A stretch of 64,000 nt of DNA, from assembly GCF_016427535.1 (NCBI RefSeq), contig NZ_JAELXV010000001.1:1302001-1366000 (forward strand). The letters are read 5' to 3'. This DNA is from Hymenobacter sp. BT559. Its GTDB lineage: Bacteria; Bacteroidota; Bacteroidia; Cytophagales; Hymenobacteraceae. The stretch's first letter is position 1, and each line of letters starts with the position of its first letter. The notes beneath the pieces were generated by a model. That model was not told the DNA's origin, ran no database searches, and saw nothing but the letters and a program-made list of their open reading frames with translations. This document shows, one piece after another, positions 34,768-41,573 of the stretch. The position numbers were made by a program, and so were the translations under genes.

Positions 34768-35009
34768 GAGCACAAGCGGGCACAAGCTTTACCTAGGGCG
34801 CTACTACCCCCTGGCACTACGGCTGGTAGTGCTGGCTGGCGGCGCGCTAGCTGCAGTGTTATAGAAAAAAAATTAGAAGGCAGAGTTGAATTAGTGAAAA
34901 AATATACGAACCTTTACGAAGGTAACGTTGTGTGTAATAGAAATATAGATAAATTATAGAGGAAGTTGTATTTATTAGTCCTTTTGTTATTCTTTTCCAA
35001 TATCCTGTT

Positions 35010-35765
35010 ATGATGCCCTTACCTACCCCCCTGGCTAGCTTGCCCAGCGAAACCGAGCGCCTGCGCGCCCTGCACCACTACAATGTGATGCCCGCCCAGC
35101 AAGAGGCGGTGTTTGATGAGCTGGTGCAGTTTACCGCCCAGCTTTTTAGCCTTCCCATTTCCTTGATTGCGCTGGTCGACGCCGAGGAGGTAGCCTACAA
35201 AGCCAACCAGGGGCTGCCCGGCTTGCAGCAGCAGCCCCGCGAAGAAGCTATTTGCGCCATGGTTATTAGGCAGCGCACACCGTTAGTATTCACCAACCTG
35301 ACTCAGCCCGAGCAACTACGGTGCCTAACGACCATGGCTTCGACGGCGGCCCAGGCCAAAAATCTGCAGTTTTACGCTGGTGCGCCGCTGCATACGCCCG
35401 TTCGCCACCTCATTGGCACGCTGTGCGTGATAGGCAACCAGCCGCGCAGCTTCGGCGCCGAGGAGCGGCAGTTGCTGGCGCAGCTGGCCGGGCTGGTGAG
35501 CGAGCTGATTACTATTCGGCACATTTGCCTGACGCACCAGAAAGTGACGGCGCACAACCAGTGGCAGTGGCTCCAGAACTTGTTTACGGAAGAGGTGCAG
35601 CAGCTGCGTGTGCTGACGCGCTACTTGCTTGCCGAGTTTGGCACCAAGACGCCCATGCCCATGGGGGTGCTTAAGCCCGTGGGCCGCCGCCTCGACGACC
35701 TGCACCTGTTGCTGCAGCAGCACCACCCTGGGCCTATCTGGTACTCGCCTGCCGCCATGGCCTAG
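35010..35765 (+). CDS. GAF domain protein
   Basis: This 251-residue cytoplasmic protein has an N-terminal GAF domain (about 15-175): SETERLRALHHYNV, FDELVQFTAQLFSLPISLIALVD, EAICAMVIRQRTPLVF, FYAGAPLHTPVRHLIGTLCVI. A helical C-terminal tail follows without a kinase or cyclase domain. GAF proteins beginning in this way often precede histidine kinases; here the domain stands alone. The location after a kinase and response regulator pair suggests a sensory accessory role. Confidence 0.85.
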   Translation: MMPLPTPLASLPSETERLRALHHYNVMPAQQEAVFDELVQFTAQLFSLPISLIALVDAEEVAYKANQGLPGLQQQPREEAICAMVIRQRTPLVFTNLTQPEQLRCLTTMASTAAQAKNLQFYAGAPLHTPVRHLIGTLCVIGNQPRSFGAEERQLLAQLAGLVSELITIRHICLTHQKVTAHNQWQWLQNLFTEEVQQLRVLTRYLLAEFGTKTPMPMGVLKPVGRRLDDLHLLLQQHHPGPIWYSPAAMA

Positions 35766-35974
35766 GTGGATAGGGCCGGCAAGCAGCGCGTAGGAGGCTA
35801 GTGCTTGCGATGCTTGGGAGCAGCTACCTTAAAGCTGCCCCGCACGCGGCTTGGCTGGCCAGCGGCTGGCGGCAAACTGCCATAAAACCGGCCCGTAAAC
35901 CCTCCGCTGGGCAGGCGGGTAAGCTTGCCGCGCAGGTCAGGGGTATAGCTTACGCTATTGTAGCTGTCTGCGGC

Positions 35975-36238
35975 CTAGTACGTGTATGTAAGAAGCGACA
36001 GGCGATAAGCTGCTTCGGGCGCATCATGTGGCTTCTCATAGCTAGCCAGAAATACCCCCTCCCCGGCACCAAGGGGACGGCGCCCGATTTCGACATCTAG
36101 GCCATCCTGGCTGCTCGGAGTGCCCATACCTGGGCTGGCTCGGGCTGGTACATAAAAACGCTGGTCTCTCAGGGTATAGCTGGCCGAGTTGTATACGTTA
36201 GGGGTGCAGGCGGCTAGCAAGAGAAAGCCCATTAGCAA
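35975..36238 (-). CDS. Small lipoprotein with a possibly frameshifted start
   Basis: The frame from TTG 36238 gives an 87-residue protein with a lipobox (FLLLAAC) and a polar tail of unknown family. A much better start, ATG at 36254 (MRKSP…), lies just upstream but in another frame. The two frames meet at a run of six G (36239-36244; six C on the coding strand). With five bases in the run the product would read MRKSPLLMGFLLLAAC, an ideal lipoprotein signal. Either the run is variable, or a sequence error is present, or the gene uses the internal start. Confidence 0.5.
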   Translation of the reverse strand: MLMGFLLLAACTPNVYNSASYTLRDQRFYVPARASPGMGTPSSQDGLDVEIGRRPLGAGEGVFLASYEKPHDAPEAAYRLSLLTYTY

Positions 36239-36254
36239 GGGGGGACTTGCGCAT

Positions 36255-36751
36255 GGAATAAGATAGGGAAGAATGTGCTTGCTAAATAATCACAAAGAAT
36301 AGGATTTTTTAGCGAAGTTTATGGGTGAAAAGCTAGTGCCGATAGCCCTTGCAAATTAGGTGCTGAACTTAATGACTGCGCTACAACTGCCACCATCCAA
36401 GGGCTAAGTGCGAGGGGCAACCAACTATTTTGAAAAATTGCAAAAAAAGTTGTGTAAGACAAGCTAAAAGGCCAGAAGCTTGTAAGTTGGAAGGCTGTAC
36501 TTGAATTTTAGTAAGCTAATACGCTAATCACACGTCGATAGTATCATATACAATAGAATAACTGGCATTTTTCTGGGCCATCTATCAGGCGGTATTCTGT
36601 ATTTTAACCTTAAGCGTTTGTAGTATTTATTGCCAATTATCAGGTGGTAATGATGGAGGCGTAACTGTTTAGCTAAGGCCTTGCTGCAATAGGATTATTT
36701 GTATTAATTTGGCCTTTGTATCCGCTTCTCACTATTTGATTTTTTTGGCCC
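36255..36751. other. AT-rich intergenic region
   Basis: About 500 bases are distinctly more AT-rich than the rest of the window, with many stop codons in all frames. No gene, RNA or clear TAnnTTTG promoter could be made out. The composition suggests regulatory or acquired DNA. Confidence 0.4.
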
Positions 36752-37048
36752 GTGCACGCGTTCTCTCACTCCGCTCAGTCCGACGATACCGTTTATAAGT
36801 TTCGCCTCAATGGCTGCGCTATCGTGCTGGTGTTGCAATGCTTGGTGATGACGCTGCCCACCATGAAGTTTTTGCAAGTGCCCGTCGTGAGCGAGTGGTC
36901 TTGGCTCTGGGTTACGCTGCCCATCTGGTCGCCGAGTGTATTGCTGGCTGTGGTGCTGGCCGGAGAGAAAATTATGCAACTAGCTAACAGCAAAGTTGCT
37001 AGCCCAGTACGCAGCCTGGTAGTAGAACCTAGCCCCGCAAACTGCTAG
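36752..37048 (+). CDS. Small membrane protein, uncertain
   Basis: A GTG-started frame encodes 98 residues with two likely membrane segments (CAIVLVLQCLVMTLP, about 22-36, and WLWVTLPIWSPSVLLAVVLAG, about 48-69). No family is recognised. Codon use is similar to that of the neighbouring genes, which favours a real gene. The short length and lack of a clear ribosome-binding site keep confidence low. Confidence 0.45.
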   Translation: MHAFSHSAQSDDTVYKFRLNGCAIVLVLQCLVMTLPTMKFLQVPVVSEWSWLWVTLPIWSPSVLLAVVLAGEKIMQLANSKVASPVRSLVVEPSPANC

Positions 37049-37066
37049 CGCAGGCAGCGGGCCAGG

Positions 37067-37471
37067 CTATTCGCCCGCGGCCCAAGCCCTAGCTTCAATT
37101 GGCGAGGTGAAGTGCCGAAACTCGTAGTTCAGGCCCGGCACGGCCGATTGGTACATGCCATTGATGGTAAGCCGATTCAGCACTTCCTCCGATTCGAGGT
37201 GCGCGAAGCGTACTAAGCCCAGCTCAGACAGCGGAGCCAAAATAGCTTGGTGTGCCCACTCCAGGTCTTTGGGGCGCACAGCCCCTAGGTGGCGGTCGTC
37301 GGCCACCCAGCCTGTGATGTGGTGCAGGCGCGCCAACCGCAGCGCTTCCGTGAGGGCACTGCGAATATCGGCGCTCCCGGCAAAGCCCAACCATTGAGTT
37401 TCCAGCACGTTGCGGGTGCCGGTGTGCAGCAAAATATTCAGGAAAGGGTAGGTAGCGAGTGTAGTAGCCAT
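37067..37471 (-). CDS. STAS/SpoIIAA-like domain protein, hypothetical
   Basis: This 134-residue cytoplasmic protein alternates strands and helices: NVLETQWLGFAGSADIRSAL, ALRLARLHHITGWVADDRHLG, LEWAHQAILAPLSELGLVRFAHL. The pattern resembles the short STAS-like 'SpoIIAA' proteins abundant in Hymenobacter, which lack a known partner. It is followed upstream on the same strand by a cupin gene (37495-37866), 23 bases away, so the two are probably co-transcribed. Confidence 0.7.
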   Translation of the reverse strand: MATTLATYPFLNILLHTGTRNVLETQWLGFAGSADIRSALTEALRLARLHHITGWVADDRHLGAVRPKDLEWAHQAILAPLSELGLVRFAHLESEEVLNRLTINGMYQSAVPGLNYEFRHFTSPIEARAWAAGE

Positions 37472-37494
37472 GCGGAAGGAGCCTAGAGAGGCGC

Positions 37495-37866
37495 TTATTC
37501 TTCCCGGTGTACGGTAGCTGGGCTAAAAGCAGGCACGCACACCGACCAATATTCGCATTCGGTGTCGAAGGGATTGGAATAGCGCACCCGGGCGCCCGCC
37601 CGAATCAGCAGTGACTCACCGGCTTGCAGCTCTACCACGTCGCCGTCGATTTCGAAGCGCTTGCGCCCACGCACCACGATGGTTATCTCATCAAACTCGG
37701 GGCGCTGGTGCGGCTCGCTCCACTGGGGCGGCGCCACCATGTGGGCCAGGCTATACTGGCCGGTGCCGGTGCTGGCCAGGCCCACGTGCTCCTCGATGAG
37801 CTTGCCATCGGTGGTGGGCACGCGAAATGGTTGAGGGTTGCGGAAGTAGTTTTTAGGAGCAGACAT
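37495..37866 (-). CDS. Cupin domain protein
   Basis: This 123-residue protein is a single conserved-barrel cupin. The first motif has SEPHQRPEFDEITIVVRGRKRFEIDG, which contains a metal-ligand-like His/Glu set. The second has VELQAGESLLIRAGARVRYSNPF. Small cupins of this type are often sensors, isomerases or dioxygenase-like proteins; no reaction can be assigned. It lies in a minus-strand run with a Kazal-type lipoprotein gene upstream (13 bases) and a STAS-like gene downstream. Confidence 0.8.
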   Translation of the reverse strand: MSAPKNYFRNPQPFRVPTTDGKLIEEHVGLASTGTGQYSLAHMVAPPQWSEPHQRPEFDEITIVVRGRKRFEIDGDVVELQAGESLLIRAGARVRYSNPFDTECEYWSVCVPAFSPATVHREE

Positions 37867-37879
37867 AAGCTAGAAGAAC

Positions 37880-38140
37880 TTAGGGGCGGGTAGGGCAGGG
37901 GCCCTGCGTGAAAGTGCGCACCCCAGCATTGCGAGCCACGCAGGGGTTGGAGTACGTTTTGCCATCGCAGCTGCACACGGGCGCATACTCCATGGTGCAA
38001 ATACCGTTGGGGTTAATGCGGGCCGGGTCGATGCAATCGGCTACGGGCGACGTGGCCTGGGCTGCGGGGCGCTGGCAGCCTAGGGCTAACAAGGTAGTAG
38101 CCAGCACGCCTAGGGTACTGGCGCGGAATAAATGTGCCAT
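37880..38140 (-). CDS. Kazal-type protease-inhibitor-like lipoprotein
   Basis: The 86-residue call begins at ATG 38140 (MAHLFRAST). The signal ends in a lipobox (LLALGC). The mature part has a compact six-Cys module, with C in DCIDP, then GICTMEYAPVCSCDGKTYSNPC and a final GPC. This is the Kazal signature (CxxxYxPVCxxDGxTYxNxC). Kazal domains inhibit serine proteases, so a surface-anchored copy could protect the cell from host, predator or self proteases. The residue order is canonical except for a short N-terminal loop. ATG 38152 would add four residues. Confidence 0.82.
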   Translation of the reverse strand: MAHLFRASTLGVLATTLLALGCQRPAAQATSPVADCIDPARINPNGICTMEYAPVCSCDGKTYSNPCVARNAGVRTFTQGPCPTRP

Positions 38141-38307
38141 AAGTGAAGGCAAAGTAATGGCGAAGTGGTGAAATGGCTATTTCCGCCGAAAATTTGCCGG
38201 TGCTGCCCAACCCCTCTGAGTAGGCCTCGTATAGCTGCCTACCAACAGGCAAAAGGGCTCCCTTCCTTGCGCCTCCCAAAACACCTTACCACCTTTTTTA
38301 ACTTCCC

Positions 38308-38859
38308 ATGTCGTACCGCGAAGAAGATAACAACGCAGGCAAAATTGTTCTCGCCGCCCTGGCTGGCGCTAGCGCCGGTATCCTGGCTGGCATCTTGCTG
38401 GCCCCCGATAAAGGCTCAGTAACCCTCGAGAACTGGAAAGGCGCCGCGAAAGACTATAGCAACAAGCTGGGCGACCAGTACAAGCAATACAGCGCAGACC
38501 TCGAAACCAAATTCAAAGGCCTGTCGGATAAACTCGAAGACCTCGGCATCCTAGGTGCCGGTGGCAGCCTCAACATCAAAGGCAACTGGGACGACATCAA
38601 AGGCAAGCTGAAGCAGCAGTACGCGCAGCTGACTGATGAAGATCTGACTTATGTTGAAGGCAAAGGCGACGAGCTGCTTGGCAAACTGCAAGACAAGCTG
38701 GGCAAAGGCAAAGCTGAAGTAACCAAAATCATCAACGACCTGACTGGTAAAGGTGATGACTTGGCTAGCAAAGCCAAAGATGCAGTAAGCGAAGGTGCTG
38801 ACAAAGCAAAAGACGCTGCTGATAAAGGTGCTGATGCTGCCAAAGATGCCGTTAGCTAA
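38308..38859 (+). CDS. YtxH-CsbD-like stress protein with LEA-like tail
   Basis: This 183-residue protein is made of three parts. Residues 1-40 are a YtxH-type start with a hydrophobic glycine/alanine segment (LAALAGASAGILAGILLAP). Residues ~85-150 are a CsbD-like module (NIKGNWDDIKGKLKQQYAQLT, ELLGKLQDKLGKGKAEV). The last ~30 residues are repeats of the form KAKDAVSEGADKAKDA, like late-embryogenesis-abundant proteins. Codons are richer in A-ending Lys and Glu than those of the neighbours, consistent with strong expression. It is a likely general-stress or desiccation-related protein at the inner membrane, followed by an excellent terminator and another YtxH gene. Confidence 0.85.
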   Translation: MSYREEDNNAGKIVLAALAGASAGILAGILLAPDKGSVTLENWKGAAKDYSNKLGDQYKQYSADLETKFKGLSDKLEDLGILGAGGSLNIKGNWDDIKGKLKQQYAQLTDEDLTYVEGKGDELLGKLQDKLGKGKAEVTKIINDLTGKGDDLASKAKDAVSEGADKAKDAADKGADAAKDAVS

Positions 38860-38887
38860 GCCACTAGGCTCTAGCTAATAACAATAC

Positions 38888-38919
38888 AAAACCCTGTGCC
38901 AATTGGTACAGGGTTTTTT
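38888..38919 (+). terminator. Strong intrinsic terminator
   Basis: aaaaccctgt (38888-38897) pairs with acagggtttt (38908-38917), with further pairing across cc/gg around the loop, and ends in TTTTTT. It ends the YtxH-CsbD gene transcript and separates it from the next YtxH gene. Confidence 0.85.
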
Positions 38920-39007
38920 GTGCTCCGTCTCAACCTCGGAGGCTTCTTCGCCGTTAGCCTGCTACTTTAGTTTTCACTTCTTACTCACCCTTTTACCTCT
39001 TTCACCC

Positions 39008-39430
39008 ATGCCCAAAGACAACGGAAAAGTTATTGTTTCGCTGCTGGCTGGCGCTACGGCTGGCATCGTTACGGGCCTGCTACTAGCCCCCGAGACCGGC
39101 GAAGACCTGCGTAAGAGCCTGCGTGAGGCGGCCGGCAAGTGGGGCGGCAGCCTCGGCAAGCTTGCTCAGGAAGCCCTAGGCAAATTGCAGCAAACGGAGC
39201 CCGGTCACACCAATCCCGATGCGGCTGTGAGTGAGGACCGCGACGCGGCCGATGCCCTCTTCAACTCGATGAGTGATAAGCGCCCAGCGGGCAGCGCCGA
39301 GCCCGGCGACCTCACCACCAGCGCCACCGGCAATGGCCGCTCGATAGGTGGCGACGACTATGCTGCCGATGATAATACCCTAGACTACGACGGCGATGGT
39401 AGTGATGGTCGCCACCGAGGTATTGTATAA
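39008..39430 (+). CDS. YtxH domain protein
   Basis: The 140-residue call begins at ATG 39008 (MPKDNGKVIVSLLAGATAG). The hydrophobic segment and following LLLAPETGEDLRKSLREAAGKWGGSL are the YtxH (gas-vesicle-like) signature. The C-terminal half is acidic and disordered-looking (SATGNGRSIGGDDYAADDN). It should be anchored in the inner membrane by a single segment. It follows a paralogous YtxH-CsbD gene, and both probably belong to the general stress response. The upstream open frame to 38903 crosses the terminator and is rejected. Confidence 0.85.
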   Translation: MPKDNGKVIVSLLAGATAGIVTGLLLAPETGEDLRKSLREAAGKWGGSLGKLAQEALGKLQQTEPGHTNPDAAVSEDRDAADALFNSMSDKRPAGSAEPGDLTTSATGNGRSIGGDDYAADDNTLDYDGDGSDGRHRGIV

Positions 39431-39466
39431 CAAGTTGTTAGGTGTGCGTCGCAGAAATAATTTAAC

Positions 39467-39474
39467 TATTTTTG
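39467..39474 (+). promoter_or_regulatory. TAnnTTTG -7 element upstream of a non-coding stretch
   Basis: TATTTTTG fits the Bacteroidota -7 consensus exactly and lies 37 bases after the YtxH stop codon. No open frame of note starts downstream; instead there are ~200 bases and then a strong terminator. No good TTG -33 element is at the usual distance. Confidence 0.4.
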
Positions 39475-39480
39475 CGGTCT

Positions 39481-39712
39481 TTGTAACCCCACTGGCAACA
39501 CGCCGTTAAAGACTATACAAACGGCTTAAGTTTCAGACCTTAGGACGTTGGTCGTAAAATTGCCGATTATAGGAGCTTCTGCTGGTAAGTGGTTTAACAT
39601 GCCAGTCGTAAAATCAGATAATCCATCGCAAGCTTCTGCCAACTAGCTCTGGTTTAGATTTGGTTAGCTGTTTAAAAGAAACGCCCGGTACTTTCACAGT
39701 ACCGGGCGTTTC
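39481..39712 (+). ncRNA. Candidate small RNA with internal direct repeats
   Basis: This stretch between a TAnnTTTG element and a terminator has no plausible coding frame. It contains a short hairpin (gccgtt…aacggc near 39508-39531). Two similar modules follow: gtcgtaaaat, then agcttctgc 13-16 bases later, then ggttta. They start near 39550 and 39608. The repeated arrangement and bounded transcription unit suggest a structured RNA of ~230 nucleotides. I could not match it to 6S RNA, SRP RNA, tmRNA or RNase P. It may also simply be intergenic spacer. Confidence 0.35.
39678..39712 (+). terminator. Perfect 15-bp intrinsic terminator
   Basis: gaaacgcccggtact (39678-39692) pairs perfectly with agtaccgggcgtttc (39698-39712) around ttcac, with a T-rich tail (gactttta). 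It ends the candidate small RNA or any transcript from the YtxH gene. Confidence 0.8.
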
Positions 39713-39731
39713 GACTTTTATAGCAAGCTAT

Positions 39732-39793
39732 ACAAATGCCCTAGGTTGCCTTAACCCGACTAGTATCAGGCTAAGGTAACCTAGGGCATTTGT
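39732..39793. repeat. 22-bp inverted repeat with CCTAGG in each arm, after lysS
   Basis: acaaatgccctaggttgcct… (39732-39753) and its reverse complement (39772-39793) differ at one position. The loop is 18 bases. It ends two bases before the lysS stop codon on the minus strand and may terminate lysS or be a dispersed repeat. Further tatagc/gctata pairing exists outside. Confidence 0.65.
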
Positions 39794-39794
39794 G

Positions 39795-41321
39795 CTATAG
39801 CGCTTCAGGCCGCATCTGCGGGAAGAAGAGTACCTCCTGAATAGAAGGCGAGTTGGTCATAATCATGCTTAGGCGGTCGATGCCGATACCTAGGCCGGCC
39901 GTAGGCGGCATGCCGTACTCTAAGGCGCGCAGGAAGTCGTCGTCGAGCACCATGGCCTCGGTGTCGCCGCGCTTGCCCAGCTCCAACTGGTCTTCGAAGC
40001 GCTGGCGCTGGTCGATGGGGTCGTTGAGCTCCGAGAAAGCGTTGCAGATTTCTTTGCCATTGCAAATGGCTTCGAAGCGCTCCACGAGGCCCGGGCAGTC
40101 GCGGTGCTTTTTGGCCAGCGGCGACATCTCGACGGGGTAGTCGGTAATGAACGTGGGCTGGATGAGCTTGGGCTCGACGTGTTCGCCAAAAATCTCATCA
40201 ATGATTTTAGCTTTGCCCATGCTGGGGTCGAGCTCCACATGCAGCTTGGTAGCCGTTTTGCGCAGGGCGGCCTCGTCCATTTCGCCGATGGCCACGCCAG
40301 TGTACTTCTCAATGGCCTCAAACATGGTGTAGCGCTGCCAGGGACGCTGGAAGTTGATGAGGTTGTCGCCTACCTGCACCTCGGTTTTGCCGTGCAGCTC
40401 CAGGGCCACGCGCTCCACCATTTCCTCTACTAGGTCCATCATCCAGGCGTAGTCTTTGTAGGCTACGTAAAGCTCCATCTGGGTGAACTCGGGGTTGTGG
40501 AAGCGCGACATGCCCTCGTTGCGGAAGTCCTTCGAGAACTCGTACACGCCATCGAAGCCGCCCACAATGAGACGCTTGAGGTACAGCTCATTGGCAATGC
40601 GCAGGTACAGCGTCATGTCCAGCGTGTTGTGGTGCGTCTTGAAGGGGCGCGCCGCCGCGCCGCCGTACAGGGGCTGCAGGATGGGCGTTTCTACTTCTAG
40701 GTAGCCTTTATCATTCAAATAATTGCGCATGGTCTGCACCAGCTGCGTGCGCTTGATGAATGTCTCGCGCACATGCGGGTTCACCACCAAGTCCACGTAG
40801 CGCTGGCGGTAGCGCTGCTCTGGGTCCGAGAAGGAGTCATACACCACTTCTTCGCCGGTCACCTCGTCTTTCTTGGTTTTCACTACCGGCAGCGGGCGTA
40901 GCGACTTTGCCAGCAGCTTTAGCTCGGTTACGTGCACCGAGATTTCGCCTACCTGCGTGGTGAATACATGACCTTTCACGCCGATGAAGTCGCCTAGGTC
41001 GAGTAGTTTCTTGAAAACGGTGTTATACAGCGTCTTGTCTTCGCCGGGGCAAATCTCGTCGCGGTTGATGTAGAGCTGAATGCGGCCCGATGAGTCCATG
41101 AGCTCGGCAAACGAGGCCTTGCCCATCACGCGCGACGACATCAAGCGCCCGGCCAGCGATACTTCCTGAAAGTTGTTGAGTTCGGGGCGGTAGTTGTCGA
41201 GAATTTCCTGCGCGGAGAAATTCACGTCGAACAGCTCCGACGGATACGGCTCAACGCCAAGCTCTTGCAGTTGCGTCAGTTTCTGGCGGCGCAGTTGCTC
41301 TTGTTCACTAAGATGGTGCAT
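39795..41321 (-). CDS. lysS: Lysyl-tRNA synthetase, class II
   Basis: This 508-residue enzyme charges tRNA-Lys. The N-terminal OB-fold anticodon-binding domain (about 55-165) contains [21 protein letters not shown]. The class II catalytic core shows motif 2 ([23 protein letters not shown]) and motif 3 ([26 protein letters not shown]). Length and order are as in bacterial LysS. The ATG at 41321 follows directly on a 53-base inverted-repeat arm that forms the 5' leader, and a TAnnTTTG element lies ~155 bases upstream. Confidence 0.97.
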   Translation of the reverse strand: MHHLSEQEQLRRQKLTQLQELGVEPYPSELFDVNFSAQEILDNYRPELNNFQEVSLAGRLMSSRVMGKASFAELMDSSGRIQLYINRDEICPGEDKTLYNTVFKKLLDLGDFIGVKGHVFTTQVGEISVHVTELKLLAKSLRPLPVVKTKKDEVTGEEVVYDSFSDPEQRYRQRYVDLVVNPHVRETFIKRTQLVQTMRNYLNDKGYLEVETPILQPLYGGAAARPFKTHHNTLDMTLYLRIANELYLKRLIVGGFDGVYEFSKDFRNEGMSRFHNPEFTQMELYVAYKDYAWMMDLVEEMVERVALELHGKTEVQVGDNLINFQRPWQRYTMFEAIEKYTGVAIGEMDEAALRKTATKLHVELDPSMGKAKIIDEIFGEHVEPKLIQPTFITDYPVEMSPLAKKHRDCPGLVERFEAICNGKEICNAFSELNDPIDQRQRFEDQLELGKRGDTEAMVLDDDFLRALEYGMPPTAGLGIGIDRLSMIMTNSPSIQEVLFFPQMRPEAL

Positions 41322-41471
41322 AGGTTGTCAGAACCACGGATTCGTCGGATTTTTCGGATTACGCGGATTTTGTAGACTAGTACTCATCGGCCGGTAATCT
41401 AATAAATCGTTGTATTGCTTACGATAAGCAAAAGCAAGTTTGGCGTGGTTGGTAAGTTGAAAGTGAGTTGC

Positions 41472-41479
41472 AAAAGTAC
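41472..41479 (-). promoter_or_regulatory. TAnnTTTG -7 element for lysS
   Basis: Read on the minus strand this is TACTTTTG, an exact match to the Bacteroidota -7 consensus, 150 bases before the lysS start codon and just after the terminator of the preceding gene. No TTG was found at the usual -33 distance. Confidence 0.45.
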
Positions 41480-41486
41480 AGCACGA

Positions 41487-41517
41487 AAAAAGCCGCTCCG
41501 AAAAGGAGCGGCTTCTT
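41487..41517 (-). terminator. Intrinsic terminator of the unrecognised gene upstream of lysS
   Basis: aagccgctcc (41491-41500) pairs with ggagcggctt (41506-41515). On the minus strand it is followed by TTTTTT. It separates the 41574-42680 gene from lysS. Confidence 0.8.
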
Positions 41518-41573
41518 ACAGCTACAAAATCCGCGTAATTCAAAAAATCCGACGAATCCGTGGTTCTGACAAC

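Noticed and set aside
39475..39712. 6S RNA, tmRNA or SRP RNA
   Set aside because: No long closing stem, GNRA/SRP loop or tmRNA acceptor-like ends could be found; kept only as an unclassified candidate RNA.
41328..41543. 71-residue minus-strand frame between the unrecognised gene and lysS
   Set aside because: It runs through a terminator, a promoter element and a repeat arm, so it is most likely not coding.
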